From: Desulfarculus sp. | GTDB lineage: Bacteria; Desulfobacterota; Desulfarculia; Desulfarculales; Desulfarculaceae | DNA length: 54,718 nucleotides | Assembly: GCA_016218705.1 (NCBI GenBank) | Contig: JACRDC010000024.1 | Span: 1-54,718, forward strand | Direction of reading: 5' to 3' | In this document: positions 1-7,794 of the stretch, piece after piece | How positions within the stretch are numbered: the first letter of the stretch is position 1 | Layout: every line of letters starts with the position of its first letter | The notes under the pieces: model-generated | Databases searched by the model: none | What the model saw: the letters and a program-made list of their open reading frames with translations, nothing else | What the model was told of the DNA's origin: nothing | Translations under genes and position numbers: made by a program

Positions 1-59
1 AAATGCGCCTCTAAAAACCGCATCTTCCGAACCTCCTGCAACAGCTCTGTCCGCCTCAT
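1..59 (-). CDS. Transposase, N-terminal fragment (ISNCY-like), truncated by window edge
   Basis: Nineteen codons are visible on the minus strand from ATG at base 59, reading MRRTELLQEVRKMRFLEAH. A GGAGG ribosome site sits 7 nt upstream of the start. The MRR-ELLQE-RKMRFxEA opening is like that of a helix-turn-helix transposase family usually filed as ISNCY or IS481-like integrases; I recognise this from memory of the family and it cannot be tested on 19 residues. The catalytic domain lies outside the window. Confidence 0.65.
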   Translation of the reverse strand, partial: MRRTELLQEVRKMRFLEAH

Positions 60-137
60 CGGGGCACCTCCATGGACCCCAACTCAAACCGGACAACTCA
101 TGTGCTACAAGTCCGGACAGTTTATGTGTCAGCTACA
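1..137 (-). mobile_element. Terminus of an insertion sequence (cut by window start)
   Basis: Read on the minus strand, the terminus begins with TGTAG at base 137 and carries two copies of a roughly 16-bp motif, CACATAAACTGTCCGG (near 112-128) and CACATGAGTTGTCCGG (near 89-104). Then come a ribosome site (GGAGG) and a transposase start at base 59. Repeated terminal motifs ahead of a transposase start fit an IS end. A matching outward-facing terminus is at 54606. The rest of the element lies outside the window. Confidence 0.75.
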
Positions 138-227
138 CCCGCGAGCAGCCCCGCTTGTCACAGGCTGGTATAATTGCTAAAATTTGATGATTGCCGGTGC
201 CGTTTCCCCACATGCGAGGAACCCAAC
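138..227 (+). promoter_or_regulatory. hflKC upstream region with candidate -10 box
   Basis: This 90-bp stretch separates the IS end from hflK. It contains a perfect TATAAT at 169-174 but no good -35 at normal spacing (TTGTCA at 155-160 is only 8 bp away). An AGGA-type ribosome site (GCGAGGA, 214-220) lies 7 nt before the hflK ATG at 228. The IS terminus sits about 30 bp upstream of the -10 box. Confidence 0.35.
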
Positions 228-1292
228 ATGCCCATGGACTGGACACCGCCCCCCAAGGGTGGCGGACGCGAGCCCGACCTAAACCAGGTCCTCAACGAGG
301 TTAAGCAGCGCCTGCCCAACTTCAAGCAGGTCAAGAGCCTGTGGCTGGTGGCGGTGGCGGTGCTCATCATTTTCGTCGGCTCCAGCGCCTACTACACCGT
401 GGGGCCCGAGGAGACCGGGGTGGTCATCCGCTTCGGCCGCTACGTGCGCGATAGCGGCCCCGGCCTGCACCTCAAGCTGCCCCTGGGCATTGAGGCCATG
501 GTGCCGGTCAAGACAGGCCGCGTGTTCAAGGAGGAGTTCGGCTTCCGGGGGGTGAGCCCGGGAGTGCGCAGCCGCTTCGCCGAAAAGGGCTTTGACGACG
601 AATCCCTGATGCTCACCGGCGACCTCAACGTCATAGACGTCAAGTGGATCGTGCAGTACCAGATACGCGACCCCAAGCTGTGGCTCTTTGCCGTGCGCGA
701 CGGCGTGGCCGCCATACGCGACCTGAGCGAGGCCACCATGCGCCAGATCGTGGGCAACCGCTACTCCGACGCGGTGCTGACCCTGCAACGCGTGGAGGTG
801 GCGGCCCTGGCCCAGAAGGAGCTGCAAAAGCTGCTGGACGAGTACAAGACCGGCGTGCGGGTGGTGACCGTGCAGTTGCAGGACGTCAACCCGCCGGTGC
901 CGGTGCAGCCGGCATTCAACGAGGTCAACGAGGCCAGCCAGCAGAAGGAGCGCATGATAAACGAGGCCCAGGAGGCCTACAACCGCGAGATTCCCAAGGC
1001 CCTGGGCGAGGCCAAGCGCATGGTCACCGAGGCCGAGGGCTACGCCACCGAGCAGGTCAACCGGGCCCAGGGCGAGGCCAAGCGCTTCACCGAGGTGCTG
1101 GCCTCCTACCGTCAGGCCAAGGACGTCACCCAGCGCCGTTTCTATCTGGACGCCATGCAAGGCATCTTGAGCAACGCCGCCAAGGTCTACGTGGTGGATG
1201 AAAACCTCAAGGGCGTGCTGCCGCTGTTGAACCTTGACCGGGCCGCCAGACCCCAAGGCCAACCCGCCGCACCCAAGGAGGTGAAGCAGTGA
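228..1292 (+). CDS. hflK: HflK, membrane SPFH protein, modulator of FtsH
   Basis: HflK partners HflC in a large membrane-anchored complex that surrounds and modulates the AAA protease FtsH. The 354-residue protein has a Gly/Pro-rich N-terminus, one transmembrane segment (about 37-56), then the SPFH/prohibitin domain opening with GPEETGVVIRFGRY. A long Ala/Glu-rich coiled coil (EAQEAYNREIPKALGEAKR...) precedes a short Pro-rich tail. The ATG at 228 is preferred over an in-frame TTG at 174 because of the ribosome site at 214-220 and because 174 overlaps the -10 box. It overlaps hflC by 4 nt, so the pair is translationally coupled. Its upstream flank is an IS end, so its native promoter context may have been altered. 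Confidence 0.93.
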   Translation: MPMDWTPPPKGGGREPDLNQVLNEVKQRLPNFKQVKSLWLVAVAVLIIFVGSSAYYTVGPEETGVVIRFGRYVRDSGPGLHLKLPLGIEAMVPVKTGRVFKEEFGFRGVSPGVRSRFAEKGFDDESLMLTGDLNVIDVKWIVQYQIRDPKLWLFAVRDGVAAIRDLSEATMRQIVGNRYSDAVLTLQRVEVAALAQKELQKLLDEYKTGVRVVTVQLQDVNPPVPVQPAFNEVNEASQQKERMINEAQEAYNREIPKALGEAKRMVTEAEGYATEQVNRAQGEAKRFTEVLASYRQAKDVTQRRFYLDAMQGILSNAAKVYVVDENLKGVLPLLNLDRAARPQGQPAAPKEVKQ

Positions 1293-2275
1293 AAAGCCTG
1301 CGCATGATATTGCCCCTGGCGGCCATCCTGCTGGTCTTGGCCTTCTCCTGCTTCTTCACGGTGCAGGAGGGGCACCAGGCCCTGGTGACCCAGTTCGGCA
1401 AACCCGTGGGCGGCCCCTACAGCCAGGCCGGCCTCTACTTCAAGATTCCCATGATCCAGGAGGTGCACTTGTTCGACAAGCGCCTCCTGAAGTGGGACGG
1501 CAAACCCAACGAGATACCCACCCGCGACAAGAAATACATCTGGGTGGACACCACCGCCCGCTGGCGCATCGTGGACCCCTTGCTGTACTTGCAGACCGTG
1601 GGCAACGAGACCGGGGCCAGCAGCCGCCTGGATGACATCATTGACTCGGTGGTGCGCGACATGGTCTCCAGCAACCTCTTGGTGGAGCTGGTGCGCTCGG
1701 CCGACTGGGACCCCACGCCCCCCAGCGACTCCCCCCTGGCCAAGGTTGTCACGCCGCTGCTGCCCCTGGACACCGCCGGCGGCCAGGCCGCGGGCGGAGT
1801 GGCCGCCGAGCCCTTGGAAGTCAAGGTGGGCCGGCAGCTCATCACCCGCTCCATGCTCTCCGAGGCCGCCAAGCTGACCAAGCAATACGGCATCGAGCTT
1901 TTGGACGTGGAGATCAAGCGCATCAACTATGTGGAAACCGTGCAGAAGCGGGTGTTCGAGCGCATGATTAGCGAGCGCAAGCGCATCGCCAGCCAGTACC
2001 GCTCCGAGGGCGAGGGCGAAAAAGCCCGCATCCTGGGCACCATGGAGAAGGAACTGGCCCGGGTGCGCTCAGAGGCCTACAGGACCGCCCAGGAGACCAG
2101 GGGCCAGGGCGATGCCAAGGCCACCACCATCTTTGGCCAGGCCTTTGGGCAAGACGCCCAGTTCTACACCCTGTTTAAAACCTTGGAGACCTACAAGGCC
2201 ATGTCGCCCGACAAGACCGAGCTGATACTGTCCACTGATGGCGACTACTTCAAGTTCCTGAAGAAGGTCCCCTAG
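1289..2275 (+). CDS. hflC: HflC, membrane SPFH protein, modulator of FtsH
   Basis: Partner of HflK in the FtsH-modulating complex. It starts with GTG at 1289 overlapping the hflK stop (GTGA), with a perfect AAGGAGG at 1275-1281. The 328 residues show an N-terminal hydrophobic anchor (about 5-25), the SPFH signature FTVQEGHQALVTQFGKPV, and a C-terminal helical region (ISERKRIASQYRSEGEGEK, then RGQGDAKATTIFGQAFGQ) typical of HflC. There is a Pro/Gly-containing insertion around 145-175 (DPTPPSDSPLAK and following). HflC proteins often carry a variable insert here; I see no separate domain in it. Confidence 0.93.
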   Translation: MKSLRMILPLAAILLVLAFSCFFTVQEGHQALVTQFGKPVGGPYSQAGLYFKIPMIQEVHLFDKRLLKWDGKPNEIPTRDKKYIWVDTTARWRIVDPLLYLQTVGNETGASSRLDDIIDSVVRDMVSSNLLVELVRSADWDPTPPSDSPLAKVVTPLLPLDTAGGQAAGGVAAEPLEVKVGRQLITRSMLSEAAKLTKQYGIELLDVEIKRINYVETVQKRVFERMISERKRIASQYRSEGEGEKARILGTMEKELARVRSEAYRTAQETRGQGDAKATTIFGQAFGQDAQFYTLFKTLETYKAMSPDKTELILSTDGDYFKFLKKVP

Positions 2276-2502
2276 CCGCGAGCCGCGGCTGGCATATACG
2301 GGTCGGTTGCGGCCACCGGTCTGGCCGCCCCTGGCGGCTCCCGCCGCAAGCTCGCGGAAAATATCGGCCGCCCTGGCCGCGAGCCACGGCGGGCGATGAT
2401 GGGTTTGTTGGTGGCGTGATCCACGCCAGCCCGGCTGGCTTCCGTTGCCAGGCCGGTCACCAAATTCGGCGGGCGGGGTTAACACCCCGCCCGGCCGTGT
2501 TA
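2276..2502. repeat. Intergenic repeats after hflC (one family B and one family A unit)
   Basis: No gene is supported here. Bases 2289-2386 match the unit of the 104-bp tandem array at 39497 (shared blocks GTCGGTTG, CCCTGGCGGCTCCCGCC, GGCCGCCCTGG); this is family B. Bases 2471-2492 form a 9-bp GC-rich hairpin, GGGCGGGGT with loop TAAC, of the family A type; it lies just past the stop of the minus-strand gene at 2503 and lacks a T-run. Confidence 0.7.
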
Positions 2503-2694
2503 TCAGACCACCTGGTCTAGGGTGCCGCCCCGGTCGGGGTCGGGCGGGGGCTGCTCCGGGGGCGGAGGCGGGGGCGGAGGTGGAGGCGGGGGCTGCTCCA
2601 CCTCTTGTTTGGCCGGGCCGGCGGGCACCGGGGGAGGCGGCGGGCTGATGTTCACGCCGCCCGCGGGCTGGCTGGGATCAATGGGTGTGGACAT
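2503..2694 (-). CDS. Small proline-rich protein, function unknown
   Basis: A 63-residue hydrophilic protein beginning MSTPIDPSQPAGGVNIS, with two proline runs (a run of five, then a run of twelve) and ending DPDRGGTLDQVV. It has no signal peptide, membrane segment or cysteine. Support for a real gene: AAGGAG ribosome site 6 nt before the ATG, and a candidate promoter on the minus strand (TTGACG at 2738-2743, 17 bp, TACCAT at 2715-2720). It is divergent from corC. Poly-proline tracts stall ribosomes without EF-P, so expression may depend on EF-P. I do not recognise a family. Confidence 0.55.
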   Translation of the reverse strand: MSTPIDPSQPAGGVNISPPPPPVPAGPAKQEVEQPPPPPPPPPPPPEQPPPDPDRGGTLDQVV

Positions 2695-2840
2695 GGTTGA
2701 CTCCTTGTATAAATATGGTAGTAGCCAGCAGGCCCTTCGTCAATGGGACTGCGGGGCCGAGGATATTTTCGCCCTGGGGGCCAGCGCCCCCGCCTCTGGC
2801 GCCGGTGGACACTGAAACCCTTGCCCATGGATTCCCAGCC

Positions 2841-3713
2841 TTGAACAACGAAGACCAACGGCCAGGCCTCATGCAGCGCCTGCGCGACCGCCTGGGCGGC
2901 GGCCGCGCCGCCACCAGCCAGGACCTTGAGAAAGAGATCCAGGAACTGGTGGACCAGGGCGAGGCCCAGGGACTTTTAAGCCCCGGCGAGGGCGAGATGA
3001 TAGACGCGGTGCTGGAGTTGGACGCCACCACCGCCGGCCAGATCATGGTGCCCCGCATCGAGATGGCCACGGTGCCGGCCACGGCGGGCATGCCCGACAT
3101 CATCCAGGTCATGGTGGAGACCGGGCACTCGCGCATCCCCGTGTACCAGGACCATCTGGACCACATCGTGGGTGTCGTCCACGCCAAGGACCTCCTGCCG
3201 CTGTGCGCCCAGGACGGGGCGGAGGTGGACCTGTCCAGCATCTGGCGGCGGCCCATGTTCGTGCCCCAGTCCATGCCCGTGGACCAACTGCTGGCCGCCT
3301 TCAAGCGCAGCCGTTCCCACCTGGCCATCGTGGTGGACGAGTACGGCGGCACCGCCGGCGTGGTGACCATGGAGAACGTGCTGGAGGAGATCGTGGGCGA
3401 CATCGCCGACGAGTACGACCAAGAGGAGGAGGAACTCATCAGCGAGCAGGCCGACGGCTCGCTGTTGGTCAGCGGGCGGCTGAGCGTGGAGGAGCTTTCC
3501 CAGCGCCTGGGGGTGGAGCTGCCCGAGGAGCTGCCCGAGGGGCGCTTCGAGACCGTGGCCGGCTTTGTCACCACCTTCCTGGGCCGGGTGCCCAAGCCCC
3601 AGGAGGAGGTGGCCTACGGGCCGGTGCTGCTCAAGGTCAAGGCCGCCGATGAGCGCCGGGTGATCCAGGTGCTGGTGTCGCTGCCCTCGGCCCAGTCTGG
3701 CGGGGCGGAGTAG
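2841..3713 (+). CDS. corC: CorC/HlyC-type CBS-pair protein
   Basis: A soluble CBS-pair protein of the CorC (YbeX) family, implicated in divalent-metal (Mg/Co) homeostasis and, in gamma-proteobacteria, in ribosome-related functions. The two CBS repeats span about residues 60-180 (MVPRIEMATVPATAGMPDII; GHSRIPVYQDHLDHIVGVVH; LAIVVDEYGGTAGVVTMEN) and are followed by the transporter-associated CorC_HlyC domain (about 200-285). It has no DUF21 membrane domain. The start is uncertain: TTG at 2841 (290 aa, opening LNNEDQRPGL) is chosen because relatives begin this way; GTG at 2805 and ATG at 2871 are alternatives, and none has a strong ribosome site. It stops 7 bp before lnt, the same corC-lnt order as in many proteobacteria. 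Confidence 0.88.
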   Translation: MNNEDQRPGLMQRLRDRLGGGRAATSQDLEKEIQELVDQGEAQGLLSPGEGEMIDAVLELDATTAGQIMVPRIEMATVPATAGMPDIIQVMVETGHSRIPVYQDHLDHIVGVVHAKDLLPLCAQDGAEVDLSSIWRRPMFVPQSMPVDQLLAAFKRSRSHLAIVVDEYGGTAGVVTMENVLEEIVGDIADEYDQEEEELISEQADGSLLVSGRLSVEELSQRLGVELPEELPEGRFETVAGFVTTFLGRVPKPQEEVAYGPVLLKVKAADERRVIQVLVSLPSAQSGGAE

Positions 3714-3720
3714 CCACCCC

Positions 3721-5391
3721 TTGCCCCCATCCCTCCCCGCCACCAGCGCCCGCCGGCTGCCCAGCCTCCGCCAGGCCCTCCTGGCCGTGGGCGGCGGGCT
3801 GGTCCTGGCGCTCGCCTTCCCCAACCTGGACCTGTGGCCCTTGGCCCTCTTGGGCCTGGTGCCCCTGTTCTGGCTGGCCCAGGGCCTGCGGCCCCTGCCG
3901 GCCCTGCTGGCCGGCTGGCTCTACGGCCTGACCCTGAACCTGTGCCTGCGCTACTGGCTCACCGTGGTCATGACCAGCTACGGCGGGCTTAATTGGCCGC
4001 TGTCCATCCTGGGCCTGGTGCTGCTGGAAATTTACCTGTCGTCCTATGTGGCCATCTTGGCCGCGCTGGTCTCCTTTCTTTACCGCCGGGGCCAAAGCCC
4101 CCTGTGGACCGCGCCCCTCATCTGGGCCGGGCTGGAGTGGGTGCGGGGCTGGTTCTTCACCGGCTTCCCCTGGCTGCCCCTCTCCGCTGGCCTGACCAGC
4201 TTCCCGCCCCTGGTGCAAAGCGCCGAGCTGTGGGGGGCCACGGGCCTGTCGGCCCTGGTGGTGATGATGAACGCCCTCTTGGCCCGGGCTTGGACACCGC
4301 CCGCCTGGCTGGGCCTGCCCACCGCCGGCCAGGGTCCGGGGACCGCCGCCGGGCCGGCCCCCTCCCAAGACCGGCGGCGCTTGGCGGCGGCCCTGGCCGC
4401 GGTTATACTTCTGGCCTCCGGCTGGCTGTGGGGCGCCTGGCGCATGGAGCGGGTGCAAGAGGCCGCCGCCCAGGCCCCGCAACTGACGGTGACGGTGGTG
4501 CAGGCCAACATCCCGCTCTTGGACCTGTGGCGGCCGGGCAACCGGACCTGGATCGTGCGGCGCCACCTGGAGCTGACCGCCCAGGCCGTGGCCCAGGCGG
4601 GCGAGCGGCCCTGGCTGGTGGTGTGGCCCGAGTCGGCGGCGCCCTTCTACTTCCTCACCGACGCCCGCGACAGCCTGCCGGTGCTAAGGGCCGCCCGCGA
4701 CCTGGGGGTCTTCATCACCTTGGGCTCCCAGGGGCTCATCAAGGCCGGCCCGCCGCTCACCGCCAGCAACCGCTCCTGGCTGGTCGGCCCCCAGGGCCAG
4801 GCCCAGGGGTATTACGACAAGGTGCACCTGGTGCCCTTTGGCGAGTACGTGCCGGCGCCGGAGGTCTTTTTCTTTGTCAAGGCCATCGCCGCTTTAGGCA
4901 TTGACTTCCAGCCCGGCTCGCGGGGCGGCACCCTGGAGGCCGGCGGCGCGGTGCTGGGGCCCCTGATCTGCTATGAGTCCATCTTCCCCGAGCTGGCCCG
5001 GGCCCAGCGCCAAAAGGGGGCCTTGCTGATGGTCAACCAGACCAACGACTCCTGGTACGGCCGCACCGGGGCGGCCCACCAGCACATGAGCCACCTGGTG
5101 CTCAGGGCCGTGGAGAACCGGGTGGCGGCGGCCCGGGCGGCCAACACCGGCGTGAGCTGCTTCGTGCTGCCCGACGGCCGGGTGACCCAGGCCACGGGCC
5201 TGTTCGTGCCGGCCGTGGAGACCCGCCGGCTGCCGCTGTTGGACCTGCCCACCCTCTTTACCCAGACCGGCGACGTGGCCGGTCCCTTAAGCCTGGGCCT
5301 GGGCGGCCTGGCCCTCTTATGGGCGCTGATTCGGCGGCGCGGCCCCCGATCCCCCGGCGGCAAGGGGGACGGCCAGGGGCCATCCGCCTAA
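3721..5391 (+). CDS. lnt: Apolipoprotein N-acyltransferase Lnt
   Basis: Transfers an acyl chain from phospholipid to the N-terminal cysteine of apolipoproteins in the inner membrane, the last step of lipoprotein maturation. The 556-residue protein has about six N-terminal membrane segments (to about residue 200), one further segment near 220-240, a nitrilase-type catalytic domain, and a C-terminal membrane helix. The catalytic triad is intact: E304 in WPESAAPF, K367 in YDKVHLVPFGEY and C417 in ICYESIFPE. It starts with TTG at 3721, GGAG about 9 nt upstream. It follows corC by 7 bp and precedes prfB by 17 bp, suggesting one transcript. Confidence 0.93.
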   Translation: MPPSLPATSARRLPSLRQALLAVGGGLVLALAFPNLDLWPLALLGLVPLFWLAQGLRPLPALLAGWLYGLTLNLCLRYWLTVVMTSYGGLNWPLSILGLVLLEIYLSSYVAILAALVSFLYRRGQSPLWTAPLIWAGLEWVRGWFFTGFPWLPLSAGLTSFPPLVQSAELWGATGLSALVVMMNALLARAWTPPAWLGLPTAGQGPGTAAGPAPSQDRRRLAAALAAVILLASGWLWGAWRMERVQEAAAQAPQLTVTVVQANIPLLDLWRPGNRTWIVRRHLELTAQAVAQAGERPWLVVWPESAAPFYFLTDARDSLPVLRAARDLGVFITLGSQGLIKAGPPLTASNRSWLVGPQGQAQGYYDKVHLVPFGEYVPAPEVFFFVKAIAALGIDFQPGSRGGTLEAGGAVLGPLICYESIFPELARAQRQKGALLMVNQTNDSWYGRTGAAHQHMSHLVLRAVENRVAAARAANTGVSCFVLPDGRVTQATGLFVPAVETRRLPLLDLPTLFTQTGDVAGPLSLGLGGLALLWALIRRRGPRSPGGKGDGQGPSA

Positions 5392-5408
5392 GTTTGGAGG
5401 CAATTGCC

Positions 5409-6528
5409 ATGTTTGAAGAACTGCGTGAGACATTGGATGCCTTGAGCCCCCGCCTGGACGTGCTTCGGGAGCATCTTTGACCTCCAGGCCAAACGGGAAC
5501 GCCTGGCGGTCCTGGACAAGACCATGGCCAAGGACGGCTTCTGGGACGATCCCCAGGCGGCCAAGGAGGTGATGCGCGAGCGCTCGGAACTGGAGCACGG
5601 CCTTAGCCTGCTGGACAAGCTCCTGGAGCGCTTCGAGGAGGCCCAGGTGCTCCTTGACCTGGCCCAGGAGGAGCAGGACAAGGCCACGGCCAAGGAGGCG
5701 GCCCTGGCCCTGGAGGAGCTGGAGCGGGGGGTGGCCAGGCTGGAGGCGGCCCGGCTGTTGGGCCAACCCGACGACGGCCGCTCGGCCATCCTGAACATCA
5801 ACGCCGGGGCCGGCGGCACCGACGCCCAGGACTGGGCCGAGATGCTCTTGCGCCTCTACTCACGCTTCGGCGAGCGCCAGGGCTTCGAGGTGCGCCTTCT
5901 GGACCTGCAAGAGGGCGAGGAGGCGGGCATCAAGAGCGCCACCATCGAGGTCAACGGCTTCCAGGCCTACGGCCAGCTCAAGGGGGAGACGGGCATCCAC
6001 CGCCTGGTGCGCATCAGCCCCTTCGACGCCAGCCACCGCCGCCACACCGCCTTTGCCTCGGTCTTCGTCTCCCCCCAGGTGGACGAGGATATCGAAATCG
6101 AGATCAAGGAGGCCGACCTGCGCGTGGATGTGTTCCGGGCCTCGGGCGCCGGCGGCCAGCACGTCAACAAGACCTCCTCGGCGGTGCGCCTGACCCATTT
6201 GCCCACCGGGGTTGTGGTGCAGTGCCAGAACGAAAAAAGCCAGCACCGCAACAAGGAGCTGGCCATGAAGGTGCTGCGCGCCCGGCTCTACGAGATGGAG
6301 TTGGCCAAGCGCGAGGCCGAAAAGAAGCAGATTCACGATAGCCACCAGGAGATCGGCTGGGGCAGCCAAATACGCTCCTACGTGCTGGCGCCCTACCGCC
6401 TGGCCAAGGACCACCGCACCGGCGTGGAGGTGGGCAACGTGGACGCGGTCTTGGACGGCGATCTGGACCAGTTCATCCAGGGCTTTCTGCTCTGGCGGGC
6501 CGGCCGCCGGCGCTCCGGCCAGGCTTGA
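5409..6528 (+). CDS. prfB: Peptide chain release factor 2, with programmed +1 frameshift
   Basis: RF2 reads UAA and UGA stops. The gene is in two frames: ATG 5409 (GGAGG 8 nt upstream) runs 23 codons to an in-frame TGA at 5478-5480, and the body resumes in the +1 frame at GAC 5479 and ends at 6528, giving 372 residues. The slip site CTT-TGA-C with an upstream Shine-Dalgarno-like CGGGAG (5467-5472) is the classic autoregulatory signal, in which low RF2 lets the ribosome pause and shift. The SPF stop-recognition tripeptide (in RISPFDASH) and the GGQ hydrolysis motif (GAGGQHVNKT) are present. An annotation starting at the internal ATG 5524 would lose about 38 residues. Confidence 0.97.
5465..5481 (+). 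promoter_or_regulatory. prfB programmed +1 frameshift site
   Basis: The sequence CGGGAGCATCTTTGAC holds an internal Shine-Dalgarno-like GGGAG, then CTT followed by the in-frame TGA stop at 5478. Peptidyl-tRNA slips from CUU to UUU, so the next codon read is GAC in the +1 frame. The spacing from GGGAG to CTT is short, as the mechanism requires. Confidence 0.95.
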
Positions 6529-6530
6529 CC

Positions 6531-6543
6531 AGGTAAAAACCTG
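6531..6543 (+). promoter_or_regulatory. 13-bp dyad AGGTAAAAACCTG, copy 1
   Basis: The sequence contains the inverted half-sites AGGT and ACCT around AAAA, directly after prfB and about 120 bp before the CBS gene. The identical 13-mer recurs at 7299-7311, just ahead of dsrC. It is followed by an A/T-rich stretch with an extended -10-like TGTGATAAT (6590-6598). It could be an operator for a shared regulator or a small repeat. Confidence 0.4.
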
Positions 6544-6663
6544 TAAATAATAGGATTTATAAACATCTACATTGCGTAGACCTTTAGCTTGTGATAATTT
6601 TACCCTTGCCCGGCCGGTCCCCACACGGGCGGCCCACCCGGGGAAAGCACAAGAGGTGGAGCG

Positions 6664-7125
6664 ATGCTCAGGGCCAAGGACATCATGACCCCCGACCCGC
6701 TGACCGTAACGCCCCAGACCGGGATCACGGCGGCGGCCCAGTTGCTACTGGACAGACGCATCAATGGCCTGCCGGTGGTGGACGGCTCTGGGCGGCTTTT
6801 GGGCATCCTCTGCCAGAGCGACCTCATCGCCGAGCAGAAAAAGCTGCCCATCCCCTCCTTTTTCACCCTGCTGGACGGATTGATCCCGCTCACCTCGCTC
6901 AAGCACATGGAGCGGGAGGTGGAGAAGATCGTGGCGGCCACCGTGGCCTCGGCCATGACCCCCGACCCGGTGACCATCGGCCCCGATACCACCATCGAGG
7001 AAGTGGCGGCCCTGATGGTGGACAAAAACTTCCACACCCTGCCGGTGGTGGAGGGCGGACGCCTGGTGGGGGTGGTGGGCAAGGAGGACGTGCTGCGCAC
7101 CCTCCTGGGGGGCGCCGCCTCCTGA
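6664..7125 (+). CDS. Stand-alone CBS-pair protein
   Basis: A 153-residue protein made almost wholly of two CBS repeats (MLRAKDIMTPDPLTVTPQTG ... GLPVVDGSGRLLGILCQSDL, and VASAMTPDPVTIGPDTTIEE ... TLPVVEGGRLVGVVGKEDVL). CBS pairs bind adenine nucleotides (AMP, ATP, SAM) and usually sense energy state; as a single-domain protein it probably regulates a partner. It starts at ATG 6664 with an AGGTGGAG ribosome site. It sits between prfB and dsrC and shares an upstream 13-bp dyad with dsrC, so a link to sulfur metabolism is possible but only inferred. Confidence 0.88.
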   Translation: MLRAKDIMTPDPLTVTPQTGITAAAQLLLDRRINGLPVVDGSGRLLGILCQSDLIAEQKKLPIPSFFTLLDGLIPLTSLKHMEREVEKIVAATVASAMTPDPVTIGPDTTIEEVAALMVDKNFHTLPVVEGGRLVGVVGKEDVLRTLLGGAAS

Positions 7126-7239
7126 CGGCCCGGGGGGGCGCCGGTGGCTAAAGAAAATGTACAAACAGCCCGGGGGGTTAAGTTGTGCATTTCCATGGAA
7201 AGATAGCCGAGCGGCCCCGTCCGGCCAACCGTTTTTGGC

Positions 7240-7268
7240 TTGACAGAGACAAGGCTACTTGATAGACA
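7240..7268 (+). promoter_or_regulatory. Candidate sigma-70 promoter of dsrC
   Basis: A perfect -35 TTGACA (7240-7245), a 17-bp spacer and -10-like TAGACA (7263-7268). It lies about 85 bp before the dsrC start and upstream of the second copy of the AGGTAAAAACCTG dyad, so the dyad would fall in the 5' leader. Confidence 0.5.
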
Positions 7269-7298
7269 GGGGAATGAATTTTTGCGTCAAGACCGGTT

Positions 7299-7311
7299 AG
7301 GTAAAAACCTG
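7299..7311 (+). promoter_or_regulatory. 13-bp dyad AGGTAAAAACCTG, copy 2 (dsrC leader)
   Basis: Identical to 6531-6543. It lies 39 bp before the dsrC ATG and downstream of the candidate promoter. An AAGGAGG ribosome site follows at about 7335. Position and identity suggest a binding site or a short leader hairpin. Confidence 0.4.
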
Positions 7312-7350
7312 ACGTTAAATAGAGTAAACCCGTAAGGAGGAAACTCAGAA

Positions 7351-7668
7351 ATGCCGACCATTACCTACAAAGGCAAAACCTACGACGCCGACGAGGACGG
7401 ATTCTTGATGGATCCCGAGAAGTGGGACCTGGACTGGGCCTACTACGTGAAGGATTCGGAGGGCATCAGCGAGTTGGGCGAGGAGCACTGGAAGGTCATC
7501 CATTACCTCCAGGACTACTACAAGAAGAACGGCATCGCCCCCATGGTGCGCATCATGACCAAGGTCACCGGCTACAAGCTGAAGCACATCTACGAGCTGT
7601 TCCCCAGCGGCCCCGGTAAGGGAGCCTGCAAGATGGCCGGCCTGGCCAAGCCCACGGGCTGCGTCTAG
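7351..7668 (+). CDS. dsrC: DsrC, sulfur-trafficking partner of dissimilatory sulfite reductase
   Basis: DsrC is the co-substrate of DsrAB. A trisulfide forms between its two C-terminal cysteines and is reduced through the DsrMKJOP membrane complex. The 105-residue protein has the family start (MPTITYKGKTYDADEDGFL), the helical core, and the flexible arm with C93 and C104. The ten-residue spacing and the penultimate position of C104 mark a true DsrC, unlike TusE, which has one cysteine. A strong AAGGAGG precedes the ATG, and the gene has its own promoter and a strong terminator, so it is monocistronic and probably highly expressed. dsrAB is not in this window. Confidence 0.96.
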   Translation: MPTITYKGKTYDADEDGFLMDPEKWDLDWAYYVKDSEGISELGEEHWKVIHYLQDYYKKNGIAPMVRIMTKVTGYKLKHIYELFPSGPGKGACKMAGLAKPTGCV

Positions 7669-7691
7669 CCCTCAAGGCCATTCGCGTTTTC

Positions 7692-7735
7692 AAGGACGGC
7701 GCCTGGCCTCGAGGGGACGGGCGCCGTCCTTTTAA
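7692..7735 (+). terminator. Intrinsic terminator after dsrC
   Basis: A perfect 12-bp stem, AAGGACGGCGCC (7692-7703) with GGCGCCGTCCTT (7720-7731), a 16-nt loop and a TTTT tract at the 3' side. It lies 24 bp after the dsrC stop. Confidence 0.9.
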
Positions 7736-7794
7736 TATCATTCTGTACAAAATTTTGGATAGAAGCTAACGCTTCCATAGCATCGGAGACCGCC

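Noticed and set aside
174-227. Upstream TTG start for hflK
   Set aside because: It falls within the -10 box, and the ATG at 228 has a proper ribosome site.
5478-5480. In-frame TGA as a selenocysteine codon
   Set aside because: The RF2 sequence continues in the +1 frame, not the original frame, so this is the known frameshift site.
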